Source: Propionibacteriaceae bacterium P6A17 (lineage in GTDB: Bacteria; Actinomycetota; Actinomycetes; Propionibacteriales; Propionibacteriaceae). From it: a DNA stretch of 64,000 nucleotides. The notes beneath the pieces are model-generated. The model was not told the origin of the DNA. It made no database searches and saw nothing but the letters and a program-made list of their open reading frames with translations. The translations under genes and the position numbers were made by a program. This document shows, piece by piece, positions 55,736 to 63,674 of this stretch; position 1 is the stretch's first letter, and each line of letters begins with the position of its first letter. The stretch covers positions 141,690 through 205,689 of the forward strand of contig JHVD01000007.1 in NCBI GenBank assembly GCA_000619965.1, read 5' to 3'.

Positions 55736-57100
55736 TCAACCAACAGTCAACAGGCTCGTCAGTTCCTTCACGTTGTTGGGCTGAACGACCACGCTCTGCA
55801 GGGCGCCGGTGGCCAAGGCAGCCCCGACGACTGCCGGATCCTTGCTGCGCGAAATCCCCAGTGAGATGCGGCCAGCCGCCCTCCAATCGCCCAAGACCTC
55901 CAGCGTGCTGTCCTCCCCCAGCTCGGCCGCCACCACTTGAACGTACGGATAGTCACCGACGGAAATGCGCTGACCCGGTGAAAGCAGCACGCCGATCTCG
56001 GAGACGGCCCCCTCCTTGACATAGTCGTCCAAGACGGCAAACAGTCCGCTGGCATGCTCCGTGGCGAGGTCGGCACCGTCGAGGAGGACACCACGCAGCA
56101 CGGCGTGGCCGGAAACCACCCTGGTTCGCTCCAGCAGAAAACGAAGGCGGGTAGCAGGCGATTCCTCTCCCGAAACAGGCGGCAGCGCGATCGTGACACC
56201 CATGCGCTGCTTGAGCATGGGCAAGATACCGATGTTGACAATCGAGGCCTCGTCGGCCCTACAAACGACATCGGACATACCGGCCTCCACTGCGCGTGTG
56301 AACACTGCACGCGTGACCGCCGCTTGGCTCACGCTAGGGTGTGTCCTGAGGGCGCCGACGCCCAGGAGTAGCGACGTGACTCGCCGGGATGCCTCCGGCA
56401 CCTCACAGGCCGTTGGCCCCAGCGCTCGGACCTGCGCGACAAGCAGGTCCATGATGTCGGTCCATGACACGGTGACAGGGTCCGCAAACGCATCGAAGAG
56501 TCGCGAGACGCGTGTGAAGTCATGAAGGCAGTCGACGGAGACACGATAAATCGTCGGACTGCCAGGGTTGGCCTTGGGCGCGTAACTGAGCTCGTTCGTG
56601 TGCCGCCGGATCCACGGCGTGACGTGCTCACGGTCGAACGCCGATGTGGCCTCTCGCGCCGCTTGACGCAGAAGTCCCACTGGGAAGACCTCTACGCCCA
56701 ATCCCTCGGGTACGCGACCCATGTCGTAGAGGCCATACTCGAGGCCAGCCTCATCGACGGCGTCAATGAGCTCCTGAATCAAGTCAGCGTCAATCACGGG
56801 GTTGTCGCCAGTAAGGCGGATGACCGTGTCGGCCTCGGCAAGGTCGGATGTCGCGATGAGGAACCGCCCCAGGACGTCGTCGAGAGACCCGCGCACGACC
56901 GGCACATCAGTCCCGTGTAGCACCTGCGCGATGCGGTCATCGTATGACTCCTCACTGGTCGCCACGACGACTTCGAAGCCTGTGCGGGCAGCTCGTCGGG
57001 CGATGAGTTCGAGCAGCGGCATGCCGCCGACCATCATCAGCGCCTTTCCCGGGAGCCGTGACGAAGACAGCCGGGATTGGATCACCACTCGTGTGCGCAT
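55736..57100 (-). CDS. SpsF-like cytidylyltransferase fused to a degenerate aldo/keto reductase domain
   Basis: 454 residues. Residues 1-235: nucleotide-transferase fold with IQSRLSSSRLPGKAL (CTP loop) and LTGDNPVIDADLI (metal Asp), as in SpsF and CMP-sugar synthetases such as PseF. Residues 245-454 align by pattern with the aldo/keto domain of the neighbouring PseG fusion (EGAVSEIGVLLSPG here, EGVTEHIGVSLSTPG there; PYVQ and SYVQ follow). The catalytic Asp-Tyr-Lys-His set is lost here, so that part is probably structural. It may activate the surface sugar as CMP form. Last of three minus-strand genes; 16 bases after the SDR gene. Confidence 0.85.
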   Translation of the reverse strand: MRTRVVIQSRLSSSRLPGKALMMVGGMPLLELIARRAARTGFEVVVATSEESYDDRIAQVLHGTDVPVVRGSLDDVLGRFLIATSDLAEADTVIRLTGDNPVIDADLIQELIDAVDEAGLEYGLYDMGRVPEGLGVEVFPVGLLRQAAREATSAFDREHVTPWIRRHTNELSYAPKANPGSPTIYRVSVDCLHDFTRVSRLFDAFADPVTVSWTDIMDLLVAQVRALGPTACEVPEASRRVTSLLLGVGALRTHPSVSQAAVTRAVFTRAVEAGMSDVVCRADEASIVNIGILPMLKQRMGVTIALPPVSGEESPATRLRFLLERTRVVSGHAVLRGVLLDGADLATEHASGLFAVLDDYVKEGAVSEIGVLLSPGQRISVGDYPYVQVVAAELGEDSTLEVLGDWRAAGRISLGISRSKDPAVVGAALATGALQSVVVQPNNVKELTSLLTVG

Positions 57101-57116
57101 GGTGTGATGCTACCCC

Positions 57117-57890
57117 TCAACGGATGGTCCAGCCGCCATCGACGACGACGTTCGACCCGGTAACGAAGCCGGAGTGACGAGACGCGAGAAACAGCACGGA
57201 GGTGCCCAGCTCGTCTGGTTCGCCGATGCGACCCAGCGCCGTGCGCGACGCGAGACGCTCCATGAACGCCAGGTTTTCGCGAGCAGCTGTGGCTGGGAAA
57301 GGGCCGGGGGAAATCGAGTTGACGCGGATGCCCTCGGGTCCGAGCTCACAAGCCGCGTAGCGCGTGAGCTGCAGCAGACCGGCCTTTGCAGCGCCATACA
57401 TCGGCGGTGTCCGCCCCTCCTCGGCGTCGTAGAGGGACAGATCGGGCCCAACGAGGCCGTACATCGACGACACGTTGATCACGGACGGCGCACCTCCGGC
57501 CTGCCTAGCCCTCGACATCCACGGCCGCGCGGCCTGAATTCCCTTCCATGCGGCGGCCACTGAGAGCTGCCACGCCTCGTCAAACAGCTCATTGCTGACA
57601 GTCTTCATGGATCCGCCGTGGCCGATGTGCGCGTTGTTCACGAGCACATCGATGCGACCATATTCCTCGCCGAGCTTGCTCAGGAGAAGCGGCCATTCCC
57701 CGGAGGTGATGTCCGCCGTCTCGCAGCAGGCGCCCGTGCCGTCAAGCGCGGCCTCCAGCGAGTCCCGGTGTCGGGAGATCCCGACGACGTCGGCACCTGC
57801 CAGCCGCAAAGCGCGGACTATGCCCGGGCCTAGCCAACCGGATGCTCCGGTGACGACAGCGACGGATCCGGTGAGGTCGAACAGTTCCAT
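57117..57890 (-). CDS. Short-chain dehydrogenase/reductase in surface-sugar cluster
   Basis: 257-residue NAD(P)-dependent reductase. VTGASGWLGPG (cofactor loop), NNAHIGHGG, catalytic Ser in INVSSMYG, and Tyr/Lys in YGAAKAG are intact; C-terminal VVVDGGW is typical. The enzyme probably modifies a sugar or acid precursor in the same pathway as its neighbours. The ATG at 57890 is 8 bases after the PseG-fusion stop, so the three minus-strand genes form an operon. A longer frame upstream is antisense-like and ignored. Confidence 0.88.
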   Translation of the reverse strand: MELFDLTGSVAVVTGASGWLGPGIVRALRLAGADVVGISRHRDSLEAALDGTGACCETADITSGEWPLLLSKLGEEYGRIDVLVNNAHIGHGGSMKTVSNELFDEAWQLSVAAAWKGIQAARPWMSRARQAGGAPSVINVSSMYGLVGPDLSLYDAEEGRTPPMYGAAKAGLLQLTRYAACELGPEGIRVNSISPGPFPATAARENLAFMERLASRTALGRIGEPDELGTSVLFLASRHSGFVTGSNVVVDGGWTIR

Positions 57891-57898
57891 GGGCGTTC

Positions 57899-59866
57899 CT
57901 ATCTGGGCCAGAGGGCGGGGTTGACAAGGGCCTCCGACCCGGCGGGGACGATGGCTCGGACAAGTGAGAGCTGGTCGGCCGTCAGTGGAGGGACGTCGAA
58001 GAGGGCGCGTTGGTCCCGGACCTGCCACTCAGTCTCGGCACCGAGCACCACCGAGGTGACGAACGGGAGGCCCCGCACGTAGGACAAAGCTAGCTGCGCG
58101 TACGATGACGAGCCTACGGCTTCCAGCGCGTCCGGCAAAGCGACGCGGATCCGTGAGACTTCCTCGAGAGCAGGCCATCGGGCATGATCGGGCACGGCGA
58201 GCAGGCCTTGGAGAAAAACGCTGCGGACCGTGACAATCACATCAGGGCGGGCATCGAAGGCCGCCATCACCTCGGGTTCGAGCCATCGTCGATCGAGAAG
58301 ATTGCACGGCAACTGTACATAGCTGAGGCGCTGGTCGGCGAGCGCCAACAAGAGCTCTCCGGGTGTGGACAGGGAGACGCCGATGTGCTCAGTGACGCCT
58401 TCGGCGCGAAGCCCCTCGAGGGCCTTGGCTCCCGCGCCGTTGGCGCGAAGCCAGTCCTGCCACCGGTGCATGAGGATGGCGTAGATCGAGTCGGTGCCGA
58501 GGGCAGCGAGCGAGGTCTCGACCGAGGCACCGACCGCTGCGACAACCTTCGCGCTTGTGACCTCGTCTAGCTCATCGAGGGGGCGCACCTTGGTAATCAC
58601 TCCCACCCGCCCTTCGAGCCCACGTCGCAGCGCGAATCCTAGTGCATCTTCGGAGGTACCGTAGGCACGCGCGGTGTCCAGATGAGTAGCCCCCAGTCCT
58701 GCGGCTAGTTCCAACAGGCGTCGGGCTGCGACGGCCGAGGGTTGTCCGTCGTGGTTTGCGGCCCCATACGGCACCCCCAATTGCACAGTGCCCAGCACCC
58801 ACGGCCCCTGCTGGCTCGGAGCCGGAGGCAAACCGGCGGACCAAGGTCTCCGGTCGGTGCCCTCGATCACGTCCACCACGCGCGTCCGGCCCTCGCCGTC
58901 AACGAGCTCACGCCCCCCGACCCGCAGCTCGGCGCGCCAGTCGTCGTCGATCATCAGGCGGGTGAGGGCCGCACGGGCGGCATCGCGGGCCTCGTCATCG
59001 CTGCGAAGCTGATCAAGGCGCCCTACTGGTACGGCGAGGGTCTCCGTCGCGGCCTCGTAGCCTGTGATCTGGTTGTCGACCACGCACACGAGCGCTGTGG
59101 GGATGCCCAGGCACGCGAGCTCCCACACGCTGCTGCCGGACGCGGAGATGACGAAGTCACAGGTCATCGCCAGCCCGGGAAGGTCATCTTGCGCCCCAAG
59201 GATCACCAAATTCTGTCCTTCCCGCACGGCCAGCGCCTCGAGTTCGGCGCGACGTTCCGGTGACGCTGCAATGGCAACGACCTCCACGGGGAGCCCGACT
59301 GAGAGGAGCAGCTCCGCCGCAACGGGGCATCCGCCGAAGGGATCAGAACCGCCGAACACGACGAGCACCCGCGGCGGATCGTTGCGGGCAGGCTCCATGT
59401 CCCTGCGCCGGAGCACCACGTCCCTCAACAGCACGTACTGCGGCCCGACGAGCCAGTTCGCCTTCCCCGGGTCGAAGGAGCCGAGGTTCTGGTCGACGTA
59501 CACGTCGGCGTCCTGGTGGCGCCCGAAGTCGCCGTCCACCATTGCCACGACGGGCACACCCGCCTCCCTCGCTGCCGCACCCACCGACGCGGGGAAGTCG
59601 TACCCGTCGATGAGCAGGGTGTCGCAGCGTGCAGCCAACATCTGCGTCACGAAGTCGTCGGCCGGCTCGACAAACTCCAGCCCGACGCGGGCGGCCTGTT
59701 GACGAGCCCACTCCACCTCACAGCGCCCGAACAGCGTCGCCCGATGCCCTCGTGCCAAGAGCTCCTCCACGAGCGCGGTCTGACGGACCAGATGCCCGGT
59801 GCCGGTCGCGGCGAGCGCATCGCATCGAATGGCGAGGTGGACGGGCGCGGAATCACGGCAGGTCAT
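57899..59866 (-). CDS. PseG-like sugar hydrolase/glycosyltransferase-fold protein fused to an active-looking aldo/keto reductase
   Basis: 655 residues, two enzymes in one chain. Residues 1-335: PseG type (UDP-2,4-diacetamido-trideoxy-sugar hydrolase) with GTGHLVRQTALVEEL, FGGSDPFGG and SASGSSVWELACLGIP. Residues 355-655: aldo/keto reductase with Asp/Tyr in HLDTARAYG, Lys in VITKVRP and His in LMHRWQDW, all four catalytic residues present. Stand-alone PseG has ~280-360 residues, so the fusion is notable. TAGCAT ends seven bases before the ATG at 59866 (leaderless); divergent from pseB with 86 bases shared. First gene of a three-gene operon. Confidence 0.87.
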   Translation of the reverse strand: MTCRDSAPVHLAIRCDALAATGTGHLVRQTALVEELLARGHRATLFGRCEVEWARQQAARVGLEFVEPADDFVTQMLAARCDTLLIDGYDFPASVGAAAREAGVPVVAMVDGDFGRHQDADVYVDQNLGSFDPGKANWLVGPQYVLLRDVVLRRRDMEPARNDPPRVLVVFGGSDPFGGCPVAAELLLSVGLPVEVVAIAASPERRAELEALAVREGQNLVILGAQDDLPGLAMTCDFVISASGSSVWELACLGIPTALVCVVDNQITGYEAATETLAVPVGRLDQLRSDDEARDAARAALTRLMIDDDWRAELRVGGRELVDGEGRTRVVDVIEGTDRRPWSAGLPPAPSQQGPWVLGTVQLGVPYGAANHDGQPSAVAARRLLELAAGLGATHLDTARAYGTSEDALGFALRRGLEGRVGVITKVRPLDELDEVTSAKVVAAVGASVETSLAALGTDSIYAILMHRWQDWLRANGAGAKALEGLRAEGVTEHIGVSLSTPGELLLALADQRLSYVQLPCNLLDRRWLEPEVMAAFDARPDVIVTVRSVFLQGLLAVPDHARWPALEEVSRIRVALPDALEAVGSSSYAQLALSYVRGLPFVTSVVLGAETEWQVRDQRALFDVPPLTADQLSLVRAIVPAGSEALVNPALWPR

Positions 59867-59952
59867 ACCATGAATGCTAGGCTGCGAAGACGGTGGACGA
59901 TGCCAGCCCCGGCCGTGACGCACCAGACAGTTCAGACCTACTAGGAGATTCC

Positions 59953-60936
59953 GTGAGCCTGCTCGAGAATTCGTCAATCCTCATAACCGGTGGCACCGGC
60001 TCATTCGGCAAGGCATTCATCACCAGGTTGCTCAAGGACATCAACCCCCGGCGCGTGGTGATCTTCAGCCGCGACGAGCTGAAGCAGTACGAGTGCCGTC
60101 AGCTCTTCGGCGACGATCCTCGGCTGCGCTGGTTCATCGGTGACATCCGCGATCAGCACCGGCTCGCGCGTGCGATGAAGGGCATCGACTACGTCGTGCA
60201 TGCGGCGGCACTGAAGCAGGTCGACACCGCGGAGTACAACCCGTGGGAGTTCGTGAAGACCAACGTCATGGGTTCGCAGAACGTCATCGAGACGTGCATG
60301 GATGCCGGTGTGAAGAAGGTCGTGGCGCTCTCCACCGACAAGGCCTCCTCCCCCATCAATCTGTACGGCGCCACCAAGCTCACTGCCGACAAGCTCTTCA
60401 TCTCGGGCAACCACTACGCGGCCGCCTACCCGACGCGATTCTCCGTCGTGCGCTACGGCAACGTGATGGGCTCGCGAGGCTCGGTCATCCCCTTCTTCCG
60501 CAAGCTCGCGGCCGAGGGCAAGTCGCTGCCCATCACCGACTTCCGCATGACCCGCTTCTTCATCACCCTTCCGCAAGCCGTGCAGTTTGTGCTCGACAGC
60601 TTCGAGACCATGCAGGGCGGCGAACTGTTCGTGCCGCGCATCCCGTCGATGCGCATCACGGATCTCGCCCAGGCCGTGGCTCCGGGTGCCGAGATGCATG
60701 AGATCGGCCTGCGCCCCGGCGAGAAGCTCCATGAGGAGATGATCTCGGCCGAGGAGGGCCGCCGCACGATCCAGGTCAGCGAGACCCGCTACGTCATGCA
60801 GCCCGACCTCGCCACTTGGGGCTACGAGGCCCCGGATGGCACCCCCGTGCCGGAGGGCTTCCACTACACCTCGGACCGCAACGACCTCTGGTTCACCGGC
60901 GAAGAGATGATGAAGATCCTCGAGACCGAGGTCTGA
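59953..60936 (+). CDS. pseB: UDP-N-acetylglucosamine 4,6-dehydratase (inverting), PseB-like
   Basis: First step of pseudaminic-acid-type sugar synthesis: makes UDP-4-keto-6-deoxy-N-acetyl-L-altrosamine. 327 residues. SDR motifs: TGGTGSFGK (cofactor), ALSTDKASSPINLYGATK with the PseB-type Asp-Lys-Ala and YxxxK, and FFITLPQAVQFVL. The short form with ERDELKQYE-like FSRDELKQYECRQ is PseB/FlaA1 rather than RmlB. GTG start with AGGAGA upstream; the frame continues further 5' but similarity begins here. TAGGCT at about 59878-59883 may be the -10. Followed by pseC 4 bases later. Confidence 0.92.
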   Translation: MSLLENSSILITGGTGSFGKAFITRLLKDINPRRVVIFSRDELKQYECRQLFGDDPRLRWFIGDIRDQHRLARAMKGIDYVVHAAALKQVDTAEYNPWEFVKTNVMGSQNVIETCMDAGVKKVVALSTDKASSPINLYGATKLTADKLFISGNHYAAAYPTRFSVVRYGNVMGSRGSVIPFFRKLAAEGKSLPITDFRMTRFFITLPQAVQFVLDSFETMQGGELFVPRIPSMRITDLAQAVAPGAEMHEIGLRPGEKLHEEMISAEEGRRTIQVSETRYVMQPDLATWGYEAPDGTPVPEGFHYTSDRNDLWFTGEEMMKILETEV

Positions 60937-60940
60937 TCCG

Positions 60941-62065
60941 ATGCTGCCCTACGGACGCCAGTCCATCAACGAAGCCGACATCGAGGCCATCGCGGAGGTA
61001 CTGCGTGGTGACTGGCTCACCACCGGCCCATTTGTCGCCCGCTTCGAGGAGGAACTCGCGAAGTACACCGGCGCGACGCGCGTCGTCTCCTGCACCTCCG
61101 GCACCGCTGCGCTGCACATCGCGTACGCCGCTGCCGGTGTCAAGGAGGGTGACGAGGTCATCACCACCCCGATGACGTTCGTCGCCACCGCTTCCGGCGC
61201 CGTGGCTTGCGGTGCGAAGGTCGTCTTCGCCGACATCGACGAGACCGCCAACATCGACCCTGCGGCTGCGGAGTCGCTCGTCACCGACCGCACCAAGGTG
61301 ATCGCAGGAGTCGACTACGCGGGTCAACCCGTCGAGATCGACCGCCTCAACGAGATCGCCCACGCCGCCGGCGCGATCACCGTCGAGGACGCGGCCCACT
61401 CCATCGGCTCGCACATCGGCGAGCGCGCCGTCGGCTCCATGGCCGACATCACCACTTTCTCGTTCTTCCCGACGAAGAACATGACCACCGCGGAAGGTGG
61501 GGCCGTCGCGGTCCTCGACGAGGTCCTCGGCCAGCGCGCGCACGAGTTCCACTTCATCGGACTCGTCCGTGACAAGGCCCGCATGCGCTACCCCGACGAG
61601 GGCCCCTGGCACCAGGAGGTCCACGAGTGGGGCCTCAACTACCGCCTGTCCGACGTGCACGCCGCCCTCGGCATCTCGCAGCTCGCCCGCCTGGAGCAGT
61701 TCAAGGTGCGCCGCCGCGAGATCTTCGAGCGCTACCAGCGCGATCTCGCTGGCATCGACGGCGTCGAGATCCACCAGGTCCGCGACGGCGTCGACCCGAT
61801 CTGGCACCTCTACCCGGCGCGTATCCTCGGCGGTCGTCGTCGTGAGGTCTTCGAGAAGATGCGCGAGCGCGGCATCGGAGTCCAGGTCAACTACATCCCC
61901 GTGTACTGGCACCCCCTCTTCGAGGACATGGGCTACCAGCGCGGCATGTGCCCGAAGGCCGAACAGTTCTACAGCGAGCAGCTCTCGCTGCCGTTGTTCG
62001 CCGACCTCACCGACGACCAGCAAACCCAGGTCATCGAGACGCTCGCGGACGTGCTGAAGGGCTGA
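60941..62065 (+). CDS. pseC: UDP-4-amino-4,6-dideoxy-N-acetyl-L-altrosamine transaminase, PseC-like
   Basis: DegT/DnrJ/EryC1 PLP aminotransferase, 374 residues, acting on the PseB product. N-terminal LPYGRQSINEADIEAI and WLTTGPFVARFEE are PseC marks; SCTSGTAALHIAY, EDAAHSIGS and the PLP Lys179 in FFPTKNMTTAEGG follow. The four-base spacing to pseB means one transcript. PseH (acetyltransferase) and PseI (synthase) are not present nearby, so the full nonulosonate route is incomplete in this window. Confidence 0.93.
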   Translation: MLPYGRQSINEADIEAIAEVLRGDWLTTGPFVARFEEELAKYTGATRVVSCTSGTAALHIAYAAAGVKEGDEVITTPMTFVATASGAVACGAKVVFADIDETANIDPAAAESLVTDRTKVIAGVDYAGQPVEIDRLNEIAHAAGAITVEDAAHSIGSHIGERAVGSMADITTFSFFPTKNMTTAEGGAVAVLDEVLGQRAHEFHFIGLVRDKARMRYPDEGPWHQEVHEWGLNYRLSDVHAALGISQLARLEQFKVRRREIFERYQRDLAGIDGVEIHQVRDGVDPIWHLYPARILGGRRREVFEKMRERGIGVQVNYIPVYWHPLFEDMGYQRGMCPKAEQFYSEQLSLPLFADLTDDQQTQVIETLADVLKG

Positions 62066-62130
62066 GCGGTCGCCGCTATTGGCGGGCGAAGCGCCTCTCG
62101 TTCGTGACGCTCCGCCCGTGTTGTGCGCGA

Positions 62131-63459
62131 TCAGTTCCAGCGAGCGCCGACTGCCTTCAACAGTCCGTCGCGGGCGGTGACATTCACATACTGGTCCGTC
62201 TCGGTGTAGCGGTACTCGATGGTGATGGCGGCACCCGGCAGCGTCTCGTTGTGCCACAGCGTCATCGTGCCTCCGCAGGTGCCGCTCTTGCAGCTCAGGT
62301 ACTTGATGGGGATTGACAGCTCACGGGAGAGGTTTTCCATAAGTTGCTGGTCCTTGACCTTGAAGCTGTCAACGGCGAACAGGGGCTGATGGATTGAGAC
62401 GAACTGATCGGGCTTGAGCCAAGTGAGAAAACGCATCATGGCCTGCGTCTCAGGTTCGCTGGCGGCCGATGTGCCCGCCCAGTATTGGTTCCTCGTACTG
62501 CGATAGCTCCAGCCGAGGGGGAAATTCGAGTTGAGGTCCACTCCGTGGGCATTGGTTCGTCGGCCGACTGCGAGACCATCCGGATTCATGGTTGGAATCA
62601 CCCACAGGTCCACGCCTGCGACGAGGCGCTTGTCACGCATCATGGCATCAATCGTGCGAGTACCCAGTGGCTCCTCCCCGTGCATGGACCCTAGGAACAG
62701 GACGCTCTTGGATGCCGTCGGATCGCCGATTTGGAACGCATAGATCGGACGCCCCTGGACGGATCGGCCCACAACCTTGACGTCGTGGGCCTTGAGAGCG
62801 CTCGAGTACGGTACGCGAAGTACCCGGAATTCGCTAGAACGAACGATGCTGCCATTGGGGTAGCGCCCAGCAACGCGCCAGCGGGTCCAGCCGACTTGGT
62901 TCGCTCCGTACGTCAGAGGAAGCGCGTACCCTCCGTCTGCAGTCGTGGTCCCGATCTGCGAACGGGTCCATCCGCGCGGGGTGAACACTTCAGTCCAGAC
63001 CGGTACCGGACGATCAGTAGCGATCGTACCCCACGTATAGCCGCCAACATTGACTACCTTTTTCGGCGCGGCTGACGCGGAGACCGATGGGACTCGCTTG
63101 AGCGTGAACTCCCTAGTCAGTTGATAGCTGCCGTCGGGCATCATGCCCACAACGCGCCACGTGGTGATCCCTGGCACGCTGCTGCCGTATGTCAAGGGGA
63201 TGGAGTAGCCGCCACTGCTGTCCGTACGGCGCTTCTGGGACGTGGCCCACTGCCCCGACGGGAGTCGGACCTGCGTGAAGACGTCAATCACCGCCTTGGT
63301 GGGGAAGCGTCCCCAGACGAAGGTCTGCGCGCCCACTGGCTTTTCCGGCACGTTCGTGGCAGTCGGCGTTGGTAGCCCCTCGGCCACTGCCACCCTCGGC
63401 ACGAGTGCCATGGCCAGAGCCAGCACGGCCCCGACGATCCCCGTTCGCTTGTCACCCAT
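62131..63459 (-). CDS. Secreted M14-type zinc carboxypeptidase with two repeat domains
   Basis: 442 residues. Signal peptide (1-27), two ~85-residue modules (about 34-122, 124-216; core GYTWGTI..VWTEV..LPLTY..WRVAG..PNGS) matching those of the L,D-transpeptidase at 54342, then an M14 domain (225-442). Zinc ligands His260/Glu263 (HGEE) and His357 (SIHQP), catalytic Glu415 (TIEY). The usual LNRNFP reads LNSNFP (Ser311), so the substrate-carboxylate Arg is missing; a peptidoglycan amide or unusual substrate is possible. ATG 63459 has AGGAG eight bases before it. Lower GC. Confidence 0.88.
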   Translation of the reverse strand: MGDKRTGIVGAVLALAMALVPRVAVAEGLPTPTATNVPEKPVGAQTFVWGRFPTKAVIDVFTQVRLPSGQWATSQKRRTDSSGGYSIPLTYGSSVPGITTWRVVGMMPDGSYQLTREFTLKRVPSVSASAAPKKVVNVGGYTWGTIATDRPVPVWTEVFTPRGWTRSQIGTTTADGGYALPLTYGANQVGWTRWRVAGRYPNGSIVRSSEFRVLRVPYSSALKAHDVKVVGRSVQGRPIYAFQIGDPTASKSVLFLGSMHGEEPLGTRTIDAMMRDKRLVAGVDLWVIPTMNPDGLAVGRRTNAHGVDLNSNFPLGWSYRSTRNQYWAGTSAASEPETQAMMRFLTWLKPDQFVSIHQPLFAVDSFKVKDQQLMENLSRELSIPIKYLSCKSGTCGGTMTLWHNETLPGAAITIEYRYTETDQYVNVTARDGLLKAVGARWN

Positions 63460-63577
63460 GCGCCCGCTCCTCATCGTACCCATTGGGTCGAACGCTAGCG
63501 ATGGTATTCCTCCTTATCGCTATAGGCGAGACCAACACGCGACGCAATGGCCTTACTCACTAGGGGCGTCGGGCAAT

Positions 63578-63674
63578 ATGGCACCTGTGAATAGAACCCA
63601 ACCGAGAGTGAAGCGGCCAGAGCTGCCTGCGCTGACGGGAATCCGCGCGATTGCTGCCGCGATGGTGGTCATCT
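63578..63674 (+). pseudogene. 5' fragment of an acyltransferase family 3 gene, cut by an insertion sequence
   Basis: The first 32 codons read like the start of an OafA/YrhL-type membrane O-acyltransferase: PELPALTGIRAIAAAMVVIW, the first helix entry before the catalytic His. Similarity stops at 63674 and IS sequence follows; the frame ends at 63736. Such enzymes acetylate surface sugars, which fits the adjacent cluster. Confidence 0.75.
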
